From Domibacillus sp. PGB-M46 (GTDB lineage: Bacteria; Bacillota; Bacilli; Bacillales; Domibacillaceae): DNA of 64,000 bases. Every line of letters begins with the position of its first letter. Within the stretch, counting starts at the first letter, position 1. The stretch is taken from positions 186,001 to 250,000 of the forward strand of contig NZ_JAKGCR010000002.1 of the NCBI RefSeq assembly GCF_022668875.1, given 5' to 3'. The position numbers were made by a program, and so were the translations under genes. The notes under the pieces were generated by a model, which searched no databases, had not been told where the DNA came from, and was given only the letters and a program-made list of their open reading frames with translations. Below are positions 36,272 to 45,076 of this stretch, piece after piece.

Positions 36272-37741
36272 ATGTTTAAACCGTACACTAGTGATCCTTA
36301 TTTCGACGAAATGATTGACCAGAACGGAAATCCGAGGGAACATTACCAACGTTTTTATAACTCTCTTCTACAATTGAATCCTGAAGAATTAAAGGAAAAA
36401 CAGGATACAGCAAATTTAAATTTTTTACGTCAGGGTATAACGTTTACCGTCTATGGAAATGAAGGGGGAACCGAACGGACGCTGCCTTTCGATTTTATTC
36501 CTATTATTATCCCATCTGACAAGTGGAAGCAAATCGAAAAAGGAATGGTGCAGCGTGTCAAAGCATTAAATTTATTTTTAGATGACATTTACCATGGTCA
36601 AAATATTTTGAATGATGGGATTATTCCGCGTGACCTCATTGAACAAAACCCTTACTTTTACTACCAGCAAGCAGGCGGAGTAGACATCCCGCTTCGAAAC
36701 CATATTTTTTTGGCAGGCATTGATTTAATCAAAGATGAAAAAGGTGTTTACAGAGTACTTGAAGACAACTTGCGAAACCCTTCCGGCATGTCATATGTAT
36801 ATCAAAACCGGTATGTGATGCGCCAGGTTTGCCCGGAGTTCTTTTCAAAGCATTCCCTTAACATGCTGGAAGAACAAATCGGCCACCTGCACGCTGCTTT
36901 AATGTCCCATCTTCCTAAAAATGCAAGAACAACCGACGATCCACGAGCTGTTTTGTTAACACCGGGCATGTATAATTCCGCTTACTATGACCACGTTTTT
37001 TTAGCACAGCGGATGAATATTTCTCTTGTTGAAGGGCGGGATTTGATTGTTAAGGACAAAATCGTCTACATGAAAACAATCAGGGGACTAAAACGGGTTG
37101 ATATTATTTACCGGCGTATTGATGACGATTTTCTTGATCCGCAGGCTTTTCGAAAAGATTCCCGTTTAGGCGTTCCCGGCCTGCTCGATGCGTACCGGGC
37201 AGGAAATGTTTCGATCGTAAACGGCATCGGCAACGGGGCTGCAGATGATAAAGCGATCTATGCGTATGTACCTGATATGATCAAATATTATTTAAACGAA
37301 GAACCGATTATCCCAAATGTGGAAACCTATATGCTGCGAAATCCTGAACAGCGCGAATGGGTGCTTAAGCATATTGACCAGCTTGTTGTTAAAAACGTAG
37401 GAGCTTCCGGGGGCTACGATATGTTGATTGGCCCGCACGCGTCTGAAGAAGAAATCGCTATTTTCAAAGAGAAAATTATGGAAAACCCAAATCAATATAT
37501 TGCGCAGCCGACCATCAAGCTGTCACGAGCACCGGTTTATCAGGATGGCCGCTTTTATCCTTGCCATGTGGACCTTCGCGTATTTGTGATGAAAGGGGAA
37601 AACATTAATGTTTTTCCAGGCGGCCTGTCACGTGTTGCTTTAAAAGAAGGCTCACTCGTTGTGAACTCTTCACAAGGCGGAGGAGCAAAAGATACCTGGG
37701 TATTAAAGGAGGAACCACAGCATGCTAAGCAGAGTCGCTGA
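36272..37741 (+). CDS. Circularly permuted ATP-grasp type 2 protein
   Basis: 489 residues. DUF404/DUF407 hallmarks: LPFDFIPIIIP near residue 70, LEDNLRNPSGMSYVYQNR, and KNVGASGGYDMLIGP; FYPCHVDLRVFV and VFPGGLSRVALKEGS are at the C-terminus. The fold suggests a carboxylate-amine ligase, perhaps forming peptides or peptide-like bonds; substrate unknown. First of three genes, overlapping the next by 20 bases. The triad with alpha-E and transglutaminase genes is conserved in many bacteria. Confidence 0.92.
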   Translation: MFKPYTSDPYFDEMIDQNGNPREHYQRFYNSLLQLNPEELKEKQDTANLNFLRQGITFTVYGNEGGTERTLPFDFIPIIIPSDKWKQIEKGMVQRVKALNLFLDDIYHGQNILNDGIIPRDLIEQNPYFYYQQAGGVDIPLRNHIFLAGIDLIKDEKGVYRVLEDNLRNPSGMSYVYQNRYVMRQVCPEFFSKHSLNMLEEQIGHLHAALMSHLPKNARTTDDPRAVLLTPGMYNSAYYDHVFLAQRMNISLVEGRDLIVKDKIVYMKTIRGLKRVDIIYRRIDDDFLDPQAFRKDSRLGVPGLLDAYRAGNVSIVNGIGNGAADDKAIYAYVPDMIKYYLNEEPIIPNVETYMLRNPEQREWVLKHIDQLVVKNVGASGGYDMLIGPHASEEEIAIFKEKIMENPNQYIAQPTIKLSRAPVYQDGRFYPCHVDLRVFVMKGENINVFPGGLSRVALKEGSLVVNSSQGGGAKDTWVLKEEPQHAKQSR

Positions 37742-38687
37742 TTCATTATATTGGATGTCTAGAAATGGTGAAAGAACAGAGCAAAACGCGCACATCCTCA
37801 GTATGCAGCTGATCAAAATGCTCGAATCATCCGAGCAGGAAACGGCTGCACAAGACGACTGGGAAACCGTTCTTGATATTTGCTCGTCAAAAGAGGAATT
37901 TTCTTTTTTGTATAATAGTATACAATTAGATAACATAGTAGATTACTTAACATTTTCAAAAGAAAATGTTAACTCGACTGTAAATACCGTGTCAATCGTG
38001 CGCGAAAATGCCCGCATTACCCGCAATCATATCCCGAATGAGCTGTGGGAGGTCTGGAATGAATTTTATTTGTCTCTTCCGAAGATACCGCAGACAGTAA
38101 ACTGCTCTCTTCCAGATATCCATTTCTTTTTAAATCAAATTAAAAAAACATCGTTTACCGCAACAGGTGTGGTAGACGCTTCTATGGCACGTGATCTTCC
38201 TTATCACTTTATGAAGATCGGCAGATGGCTTGAACGGGCAGAGAAAACAGCGCGTATTTTGCACGTTTTTTACCAAAAATCAAAACAGGCTTGCGACACT
38301 ACGACCGATGATGTTGCCTGGCGTTCTGCGCTGCAGTTTGTAAACGGGGCTGACACATACTTTAACCGTTTTTCTCCTATTATCAATCCGGATTGTGTGA
38401 TTAAGTTTCTCCTGACAGACGTCTCTTTCCCACGCTCGGTCCGCTACTGTGTAGATCATATTTGGGAAGCCATCAAAAAATTAGAAAATGAAAAAGTGTC
38501 CCATTATTCCTGGCGGATGTATGCGCTGCTCGATACAATGATGACAGAGTTTCATGAAGATTACCTGAACAGCCTGGCAGAAGAAGAAATGGAATATTTC
38601 CTGCTTCAATCATTAAATCGCTGCATAGAATTTGGCAAAATATTCTCTGAGACGTATTATTTAATGGAGCGTGAATCTATTATGTGA
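37722..38687 (+). CDS. Alpha-E domain protein
   Basis: 321 residues, all helical. N-terminal RVADSLYWMSRNGERTEQNA is the typical alpha-E opening; HFMKIGRWLERAEKTARIL lies in the middle. Starts inside the preceding gene, with AAAGGAGGA upstream, so the two are translationally coupled. Function unknown; fixed partner of the ATP-grasp protein. Confidence 0.92.
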   Translation: MLSRVADSLYWMSRNGERTEQNAHILSMQLIKMLESSEQETAAQDDWETVLDICSSKEEFSFLYNSIQLDNIVDYLTFSKENVNSTVNTVSIVRENARITRNHIPNELWEVWNEFYLSLPKIPQTVNCSLPDIHFFLNQIKKTSFTATGVVDASMARDLPYHFMKIGRWLERAEKTARILHVFYQKSKQACDTTTDDVAWRSALQFVNGADTYFNRFSPIINPDCVIKFLLTDVSFPRSVRYCVDHIWEAIKKLENEKVSHYSWRMYALLDTMMTEFHEDYLNSLAEEEMEYFLLQSLNRCIEFGKIFSETYYLMERESIM

Positions 38688-38723
38688 ACGAATAAACCAA
38701 CGCACTTGGAGAGTGATGGCTTT

Positions 38724-39578
38724 ATGAAGTATGAAATTACCCATACTAATATTTTCAAATACGAAAACGATGTGGACCAAAGCATGAACCATATTCGTTT
38801 AAAACCAAGTACGGACGAATGCCAGCACCTGCTTTCTTATCAGATTGATATTACCCCTCCTTCTATGACAAAAGAAAGTATAGATTTGTGGGGAAATACC
38901 GTGGAAAGCTTTCTTATCCCGCAAAAACACCGCTCATTAGAAGTAAAAACGACTTCTGTTGTCAGCATTCAGCGGGCGCCGTTTATTGAACGAATTGAAT
39001 ACTCTTCCGAAATGAAGTCCATTTTTCACTCAAGGCGGTTCAAGGAGCACTATCTTCCTTTTTTAAAGGAAAATACATATACCTTTCTTAGTCCGGAACA
39101 AGTAGAAGAAATGACGCAGTCTGTCGGTAATATTGAAAATCCTGTTCAATTCCCACTGGAATTAATGCGGTATTTGCATAAGACATTTACGTATGATACT
39201 GAAGCCACGAATGTCCTTACAACGGCCCAGGAAGCTTTCACTTTGAAAAAAGGCGTCTGTCAGGATTATACGCATGTTATGCTCGGCATGCTTAGAAAAA
39301 AAGGGATCCCGGCCAGATATGTCAGCGGCTATTTATACACAGGAGACAATGCGGAATTTATTGGCGACTCAGCTTCCCACGCCTGGGTAGAAGTGATGGT
39401 GCCTGGAATTGGCTGGATTGGGCTTGATCCAACCAATAATGTAGAAGCACTAGAAAATCATATTCGAATTGGCATTGGCCGTGACTATACAGATGTCAGC
39501 CCTCTTCAAGGGATTTACAGAGGCGGCAGTCAAACACTTGAGGTGAAAGTAAGTGTGAAAAAACTGGAGTCTCTTTAA
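38724..39578 (+). CDS. Transglutaminase-like cysteine peptidase family protein
   Basis: 284 residues. N-terminal bacterial transglutaminase-like domain (about 1-80), then the core with Cys in KKGVCQDYTHVMLGML, His in SASHAWVEVMVPG and Asp in IGLDPTNN. ATG at 38724 follows GGAGAG; TTG at 38706 would add six residues. Third gene of the triad, 36 bases after the alpha-E gene. Peptidase or transferase activity on the product of the ATP-grasp enzyme is inferred. Confidence 0.92.
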   Translation: MKYEITHTNIFKYENDVDQSMNHIRLKPSTDECQHLLSYQIDITPPSMTKESIDLWGNTVESFLIPQKHRSLEVKTTSVVSIQRAPFIERIEYSSEMKSIFHSRRFKEHYLPFLKENTYTFLSPEQVEEMTQSVGNIENPVQFPLELMRYLHKTFTYDTEATNVLTTAQEAFTLKKGVCQDYTHVMLGMLRKKGIPARYVSGYLYTGDNAEFIGDSASHAWVEVMVPGIGWIGLDPTNNVEALENHIRIGIGRDYTDVSPLQGIYRGGSQTLEVKVSVKKLESL

Positions 39579-39583
39579 CACAT

Positions 39584-39638
39584 AAAAAGGGGCTATTCCA
39601 AAAGTCCACTCCCTCGACTTTGGAATAACCCCTTTTTA
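39584..39638 (+). terminator. Strong terminator of the ATP-grasp operon
   Basis: Stem of about 20 pairs (AAAAAGGGGCTATTCCAAA with TTTGGAATAACCCCTTTTT). Confidence 0.9.
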
Positions 39639-39661
39639 TGATTAAAACATGTAATGCAGGT

Positions 39662-39961
39662 TTATTCGCTGTGAATATCAAATGTAATATCCTGATTGCG
39701 ATGGTCTATATAAGCAACGCTGAAAAAGCGGTCTCCTGCTTTATAGCCATCGGGTGTTTCAAATTTATAAAATGTTTTTTGACGGTCTTTTCGGTCTGTT
39801 ATATAACGGTCTGAAACCATTTCGTAAAACTTTGATGTTTCGCCGCACTTGATATGAAAGTGAGTGCCTTCGCCGAGCTTGAGTTCTTCTTCAAACGACT
39901 CGCCTTGTTTCCACTCACCTTGCCCGTTTCTATATACACATGTCATTTTATTTGTTTTCAT
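39662..39961 (-). CDS. Small cytoplasmic protein of unknown function
   Basis: 99 residues, mixed charge with predicted beta strands; FYEMVSDRYITDRKDRQKTF in the middle. ATG at 39961 with AAGGAG eight bases upstream. No family recognised. Confidence 0.75.
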   Translation of the reverse strand: MKTNKMTCVYRNGQGEWKQGESFEEELKLGEGTHFHIKCGETSKFYEMVSDRYITDRKDRQKTFYKFETPDGYKAGDRFFSVAYIDHRNQDITFDIHSE

Positions 39962-40020
39962 TTTCAGCACTCCTTTCGTATTTGATTACTATATTCCCCG
40001 ATTTCCTGCTCAAAAACATC

Positions 40021-41838
40021 TTATTTGTCATAAAACCTAACAGAATATTCTTCAAACCATTCGTGCATTTGAACAAAATAAGCAACAAGCTGCGGTCCAG
40101 TCATCAACTGGCCAAACCACGGATATTGAAATGATGCCCCGCCGGTCTGTGCGAGTTTCTCAAGTCCTTCTTTTGAGAAAAAGTGCAAGAGCGGTGTATC
40201 CTTCTTTAAAATATCCTGCAGCATGCCTGACACGGCTGCTGTATACGCTGGATGATGCGTCTTTGGATACGGACTTTTCTTCCGATACAGCACATCTCCC
40301 GGCAGAACACCATCCAGTGCTCTTCGAAGAATGCCTTTTTCACGCCCGTCTGCCATTTTCATCTCCCACGGTATGTTCCAGACGTATTCAACAAGCCGGT
40401 GATCCGCGAACGGTACACGCACTTCCAGCCCTGCCCCCATACTCATCCGGTCTTTTCGTTCCAAAAGTGCGGTCATAAATGATACCATGTTCAAATAAAA
40501 CAGCTCTCTGCGCCGGCGCTCCACATCCGATTCCCCATCAAGCTTTGGTGTCTCGTCCCGCAGTTTGCCGCTTTGCTCCCGTCCATATTCTTTTAGTGGA
40601 AGAACCTGCCTCCATTTATCGTTTAACAGCTGGGATTTTTCCTGCATGGAGGTAATCCATGGAAACCCTTCTTCTGATCCGTTCCGGTGAAACCACGGAT
40701 ACCCGCCGAACACTTCATCTGCACACTCTCCTGACAATCCGACAGTAAAGTCCTGCTTGATTTCATGGCAGAACCAAAGCAGGGACGAATCCACATCGGC
40801 CATGCCCGGGAGGTCACGCGCACACATGGCTTCTTTTAATGCATGAGCCAATGTTTCCTGATCAATCACTTTTGTGTGATGAACGGAGCCAATGTGCTGC
40901 TGCATTTTTTCGATCCATGGCCGGTCTTCTCCCGGCTGAAAAACGTTTTGCTTGAAAAAGCGGCTGTTGTCTTCGTACTCAATTGAATACGTATGAAGCG
41001 GTGTGTCGAAAAACTGAGCTGCAAATGCACTGATTGCACTGGAATCTACCCCTCCAGACAGAAAGGTACACACTGGTACATCTGCCGTCAGCTGACGCAT
41101 AACGGCATCCTGCAGCAGCTCCCGGACACGCAGGGCTGTCTCAGGAAGGGAATCAGCATGCGGGGCGCTCTGTACATTCCAGTATCTCCATACTTTCACC
41201 CCGGTCTTTTTTACAGTTAGCGCGTGCGCCGGCCGAAGCTCTTTTATCCCTTTAAACACTCCCTGTCCCGGTGTACGGCCCGGTCCGATCGCGATCAGCT
41301 CCATAAAGCCTAATCGGTCAAGTTCCGGTTTCACATCCGGATGGGCAAGCAGCGCCTTGATTTCCGAGCCGAAAATAAACGCGCCATTTTTTTCTGTATA
41401 AAATAACGGCTTCACACCGAGCCGGTCACGTGCCATAAATAACTCCCCACGTGTTTGGTCCCACACACCAAACGCAAAAATGCCATTTAACCGCTCCAGG
41501 CACTTTTCACGCCACTCGATAAATGAATAAAGCAGCACTTCCGTGTCCGAATGTCCTTGAAATGAGTGGCCGCACTTTTTAAGCTCAGCCCGGATCTCTT
41601 CCGTATTGTACAGCTCACCGTTATATACAATGGTGTATGTTCCGCGCGTCATCGGCTGGATCCCGCCTGTCGGATCTACGACGACAAGCCGCGTATGACC
41701 GAATGCTACATGCTCCGCTGTCCAAATGTTAAAATCGTCCGGTCCCCGTTTTTCAAGTGTCTGCGCCATCTGGCGGACTGTTTCTTTTTTACTGGCAAGC
41801 TCTTGATTAAAATGTACAAAGCCTGTTATGCCACACAT
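40021..41838 (-). CDS. asnO: Asparagine synthase (glutamine-hydrolysing)
   Basis: 605 residues. N-terminal glutaminase with nucleophile Cys2 (MCGITGFVHF) and the synthetase domain with PP-loop FLSGGVDSSAISA. Converts aspartate to asparagine with ATP. ATG at 41838 is fixed by the need for Cys at position 2; AAAGGGTG lies six bases upstream. Closest in style to the sporulation-linked AsnO of B. subtilis, but AsnB or AsnH cannot be excluded. Transcribed alone. Confidence 0.9.
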   Translation of the reverse strand: MCGITGFVHFNQELASKKETVRQMAQTLEKRGPDDFNIWTAEHVAFGHTRLVVVDPTGGIQPMTRGTYTIVYNGELYNTEEIRAELKKCGHSFQGHSDTEVLLYSFIEWREKCLERLNGIFAFGVWDQTRGELFMARDRLGVKPLFYTEKNGAFIFGSEIKALLAHPDVKPELDRLGFMELIAIGPGRTPGQGVFKGIKELRPAHALTVKKTGVKVWRYWNVQSAPHADSLPETALRVRELLQDAVMRQLTADVPVCTFLSGGVDSSAISAFAAQFFDTPLHTYSIEYEDNSRFFKQNVFQPGEDRPWIEKMQQHIGSVHHTKVIDQETLAHALKEAMCARDLPGMADVDSSLLWFCHEIKQDFTVGLSGECADEVFGGYPWFHRNGSEEGFPWITSMQEKSQLLNDKWRQVLPLKEYGREQSGKLRDETPKLDGESDVERRRRELFYLNMVSFMTALLERKDRMSMGAGLEVRVPFADHRLVEYVWNIPWEMKMADGREKGILRRALDGVLPGDVLYRKKSPYPKTHHPAYTAAVSGMLQDILKKDTPLLHFFSKEGLEKLAQTGGASFQYPWFGQLMTGPQLVAYFVQMHEWFEEYSVRFYDK

Positions 41839-41892
41839 GCGCATCACCCTTTCCCGTACTACGATATGCGTGACCTGTCCGAAACATGACAA

Positions 41893-41941
41893 CAAAAAAA
41901 TTCCGCCGGTGCACTACGCGCCGGCGGAATTTGTTCTTTTT
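41893..41941 (-). terminator. Terminator of the ohr operon
   Basis: AATTCCGCCGG and CCGGCGGAATT arms; the stop codon of ohrR lies in the loop. Also suited to end transcripts from the other side. Confidence 0.75.
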
Positions 41942-42363
41942 TTAAGTTTTTGATGCAGATCATTAAGCCTGGTCATCAATTCTTTGTATTCTTCCGCGTT
42001 AATTTGACAAAGTTCGATTTCCTCTGCCACACGCTTCGTAATAGCCCCCTGCTGCTGGTGCGCTTTTTCCTCTAAATAGATAAATACTCTTCGTTCATCT
42101 TCTTTGGAGCGCTCTTTACGCACCCAGCCATTTTCCTGCATACGTGAAATCATCGGCGTCAGTGTTCCAGTACCAAGGTCGAGCTTTGCACCAAGCTCTT
42201 TCATCGTTACCCCATCTTTTTCCCATAAAGCCAAAAGCACCAAATACTGCGGATACGTAAGTCCAAACGGCTGCAATACGCTTGTATACAGCTTGTTAAA
42301 CTCGCCAGCTGTTTCATAAACAGCAAAACAAAGCTGGCCGTTCAGTGAGCGAAAATCATTCAT
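41914..42363 (-). CDS. ohrR: Organic hydroperoxide repressor, MarR family
   Basis: 149 residues. The N-terminal reactive cysteine is Cys12 (LNGQLCFAVYE), and LTYPQYLVLLALWEKDGVTM and LDLGTGTLTPMISRM form the typical OhrR dimer and winged-helix region. Only one cysteine near the sensing site plus one later (IELCQ). Oxidation releases it from DNA and induces ohr. Starts within the gpx stop codon (four-base overlap). Confidence 0.9.
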   Translation of the reverse strand: MNDFRSLNGQLCFAVYETAGEFNKLYTSVLQPFGLTYPQYLVLLALWEKDGVTMKELGAKLDLGTGTLTPMISRMQENGWVRKERSKEDERRVFIYLEEKAHQQQGAITKRVAEEIELCQINAEEYKELMTRLNDLHQKLKKRTNSAGA

Positions 42364-42839
42364 GATAGGATTTTTTTTACATCCTCTTCTATTTTTTCAG
42401 GGCTTGTCTGTGGTGCATATCGCTCGACAACCTGCCCGTTTCGGTCGACGAGAAATTTTGTAAAATTCCATTTGATTTTTTTGGACAGCATCCCTTTTTT
42501 CTCGGTTGTTAAGTGAACAAACAGCGGGTGTGCATCCTCACCATTTACATCAACCTTGGCAAAGATGGGAAACGTAACACCATAGTTTACCCGGCAAAAT
42601 TCGGTCGTTTGATTGATATCGTCATATTCCTGGTTGTTAAACTGATCACACGGAAACCCGAGAACCACAAAACCGTCGTCTTTGTACTTTTCATATAAAG
42701 ACTGCAGGCCGCCAAACTGCGGCGTAAATCCGCATTTGCTTGCCGTATTGACAATCAAGAGCGGTTTGTCCTCGTACTCTTTTAGCGGCATTTCATTGCC
42801 GTTCGGTTTTTTAACGCTAAAATCGTAAACAGTTGCCAC
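42360..42839 (-). CDS. Glutathione peroxidase-like thiol peroxidase
   Basis: 159 residues. Peroxidatic Cys36 in NTASKCGFTPQ, then GFPCDQFNNQE and WNFTKFLVDRNG. In Bacilli these enzymes normally use thioredoxin rather than glutathione. GTG start behind AGGAGG. Placed between ohr and ohrR, so it is likely part of the peroxide response. Confidence 0.92.
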   Translation of the reverse strand: MATVYDFSVKKPNGNEMPLKEYEDKPLLIVNTASKCGFTPQFGGLQSLYEKYKDDGFVVLGFPCDQFNNQEYDDINQTTEFCRVNYGVTFPIFAKVDVNGEDAHPLFVHLTTEKKGMLSKKIKWNFTKFLVDRNGQVVERYAPQTSPEKIEEDVKKILS

Positions 42840-42854
42840 AGAATTCCCTCCTCC

Positions 42855-43277
42855 TTATTGCTTTACAGACAATTCAACATCAACGTTACCGCTGATCGCT
42901 TTTGAATACGGGCAGAAGTGGTGCGCTTTGTTCACATATTCTTCTGCTGTTGCTTGGTCTACTCCTTCAATGGACACTTCAAGCTTAACACCAAGCTTAA
43001 CACCTTTATCGGCTTTGTCCGGGTAAAGAGCAACGGTTGCTATAACCTGGCTGCTGTGGAATTCAACGCCTCCCTGTTCAAGCATCAATTCAAGTGCACT
43101 GTTGAAGCATGCACTGTAGCCCGCTGCAAATAACTGCTCTGGATTTGTAGCTGTTGTCGCATTGCCGCCAAGTGCCTGCGGTTTTTCAACGTCTAAATTA
43201 AAAATATTGTCCGGTGAATGAACTTCTCCGTCGCGTCCGCCTGTGTTAATAATTGTTGTTTCAAAAATAGGTTTCAT
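42855..43277 (-). CDS. ohr: Organic hydroperoxide resistance protein
   Basis: 140 residues, OsmC/Ohr fold. The two redox cysteines are in GYSACFNSALELM and HHFCPYSKAI. Reduces organic hydroperoxides using lipoyl thiols. First gene of ohr-gpx-ohrR; AAAGGAG precedes the ATG. Confidence 0.95.
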   Translation of the reverse strand: MKPIFETTIINTGGRDGEVHSPDNIFNLDVEKPQALGGNATTATNPEQLFAAGYSACFNSALELMLEQGGVEFHSSQVIATVALYPDKADKGVKLGVKLEVSIEGVDQATAEEYVNKAHHFCPYSKAISGNVDVELSVKQ

Positions 43278-43289
43278 TCGAAAAACTCC

Positions 43290-43337
43290 TTTAATCGTTC
43301 ATTTAAATCTTCTACGATTAAATCGTACACGATTTAA
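43290..43337 (-). promoter_or_regulatory. Putative OhrR operator
   Basis: A perfect inverted repeat, TTAAATCGT-AC-ACGATTTAA (43318-43337), adjoins a second dyad, TTTAATCGT (43290-43298) with ACGATTAAA (43314-43322), directly upstream of ohr. Confidence 0.6.
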
Positions 43338-43351
43338 ATAAAAAACACCAC

Positions 43352-43381
43352 TAAAAAAGCTGTTTTATTTAAAACAGCTTC
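43352..43381 (-). terminator. Terminator of the TerD-like gene
   Basis: AGCTGTTTTA and TAAAACAGCT arms followed by TTTTTT on the minus strand. Confidence 0.75.
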
Positions 43382-43962
43382 TCAATATGCAGCGGGGAGA
43401 TTTTATTCATTCCTTTTTTCTTATTGAAAAACCCTTCCGGCAAGGATGCGAGACCGTACGCACGACAAATAGACCGAAAATCGCCGGATACACCACTTCC
43501 GGTCAGAACGATTCTCCAGTCTTTTTCTGCCCGCCGGACATCACCAATCACGACGCCGGCTGCGTCCGAAAAGTCTTCTCCTAATTCATACCGGACAATT
43601 TCTTCTTTTGTTTCATCATTGATCATCCGGACAAATGCAGCGTTCACATCGTGGAATGTCCGCCCGCCCGATTCGTGAAGGGCAATAGCAAGAACAATTT
43701 TATCCACTGTATCAGGAAGCATCGACAGCTGTACGTAAAGCTCTTCATCATCACCGCTGCCGGCTCCTGTTTGATTATCGCTCGATAAAAGAAGCGCTCC
43801 GTCAAAAGCAGTGAGCTGATTGTAAAAAACAATATGTTCACTTGAGCGCACACGGTTCTCCCTATCTACAAGCAGCGCCATCATATCCAGGTCAAAAAGC
43901 GAAGCACTTCCATCCCATCCTAACGCAATTTTCATAGATCCTTTCAGCCGGTTCGGTTTCAT
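43369..43962 (-). CDS. TerD-family stress protein
   Basis: 197 residues. Core features: ALGWDGSASLFDLDMMALLVD, FYNQLTAFDGALLLSSDNQTG and SGDDEELYVQLSMLPDTVDK, the last two forming the calcium-binding DN and GDDE sites. The N-terminus is shorter than in classical TerD. Family proteins bind Ca2+ and are linked to tellurite and general stress resistance. ATG with AAGGGGG upstream; appears monocistronic. Confidence 0.85.
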   Translation of the reverse strand: MKPNRLKGSMKIALGWDGSASLFDLDMMALLVDRENRVRSSEHIVFYNQLTAFDGALLLSSDNQTGAGSGDDEELYVQLSMLPDTVDKIVLAIALHESGGRTFHDVNAAFVRMINDETKEEIVRYELGEDFSDAAGVVIGDVRRAEKDWRIVLTGSGVSGDFRSICRAYGLASLPEGFFNKKKGMNKISPLHIEKLF

Positions 43963-44029
43963 GCAAATCCCCCTTTTGTTTCATCCTAACAGGTGCGGGC
44001 TTTCTTTCCAAGCAAAAGCCCGCTCGTTT

Positions 44030-44833
44030 TTACCGCACTTCCTGCTGAAGCTGAAACAGCATTTGATCCGCAATAGCATGGTAGCCAAACTCGTTCGGAT
44101 GAATTCCATCATCTGACACATTCTGCGGTGTTTCACTATTGATTACTTCAGTTGTATCCACGACAACCGCATAATCGTGCTTGGCTGCCAGCTCGTAAAA
44201 TTGAAGGTTCCATCTTGGCAGGAGCCGGTCTGCCATTGAATACAATTCAAATTCTTTATCAAGCGGATTGTACAATTCTAATAGCAAAACTGTAGCTTCC
44301 GGGTTCAACGTATGCACCCGCTCCATGATATCGGTCAGATTGGCGTTAAATGTTTTTTGAAGCGAATCAACGGATTGAACAGCCTCATAGAACCCTTTTT
44401 GGAAGCCAAGCTGCAAAATATCATTGCCGCCAATATTAATCGTCACAATATCCGCTTTCTTGATCTGGTCATCAAACTCTCCGCCCTGCACGAGACGGTT
44501 TAATTCAGTGCTTGTGATTTCATTAATGCCTTCGTTTTGGAATTCAACCTCTTTTTGGATGGATGACTCAAGGCTCTCCGAAAAAGACTTCACGAGATTT
44601 TCTTTCGGCGGTGCACCAAAACCGGTAATAATAGAATCTCCAATTGCCAGGTGGCGAAGTACCTGCTTGTCACTTTCGCGGAAATAATCGATATATGTCT
44701 TTTTCTGCTCACTTGCAAGCGTCTGCGGTCCTTCTTTTAATTGTTCTATCTGATATTGCGGGTAATAAATCCAAATCGCGAAACCTGCCACACACACTGC
44801 AACAACACTTAAAATGGTGGCGATGACTTTCAT
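44030..44833 (-). CDS. Membrane-anchored SGNH/GDSL hydrolase
   Basis: 267 residues. One N-terminal membrane segment (about 5-25), then the SGNH fold: GDSIITGFG (Ser nucleophile), Gly/Asn block NIGGNDIL, and DGIHPNEFGY with the Asp-His pair. Likely an extracellular esterase or lipase; resembles B. subtilis YpmR. Substrate unknown. Confidence 0.88.
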   Translation of the reverse strand: MKVIATILSVVAVCVAGFAIWIYYPQYQIEQLKEGPQTLASEQKKTYIDYFRESDKQVLRHLAIGDSIITGFGAPPKENLVKSFSESLESSIQKEVEFQNEGINEITSTELNRLVQGGEFDDQIKKADIVTINIGGNDILQLGFQKGFYEAVQSVDSLQKTFNANLTDIMERVHTLNPEATVLLLELYNPLDKEFELYSMADRLLPRWNLQFYELAAKHDYAVVVDTTEVINSETPQNVSDDGIHPNEFGYHAIADQMLFQLQQEVR

Positions 44834-45039
44834 GCCTCTTTCTTTGTTCCTCCTTTTATTCGGAAATACTGTTCATTGTTGCCGTATTAATTGTTCATTA
44901 TACGTACGATTTCGCTGTTTTCACAACTAATCTGTTTGAGGAAAAAGGGCTGCAAAACAACGTCCCAAAAGCCGTTTTCTCCCATCTTCTTTTATCCATA
45001 CCCACTTTTTTCAAAAACAAGACCCATGCTGTCGAGAAG

Positions 45040-45076
45040 AAAAGAAACTCTGCCCCAGGGACAGAGTTCTTTCTTT
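45040..45076 (-). terminator. Terminator of the PrsA-like gene
   Basis: AACTCTGTCCC and GGGGCAGAGTT arms followed on the minus strand by TTCTTTTC. Confidence 0.65.

Noticed and set aside
43995-44030. Hairpin GCGGGCTTT...AAAGCCCGC between SGNH and TerD genes
   Set aside because: The T run is on the plus strand only, where no gene ends; I could not assign it as a terminator of the minus-strand gene.
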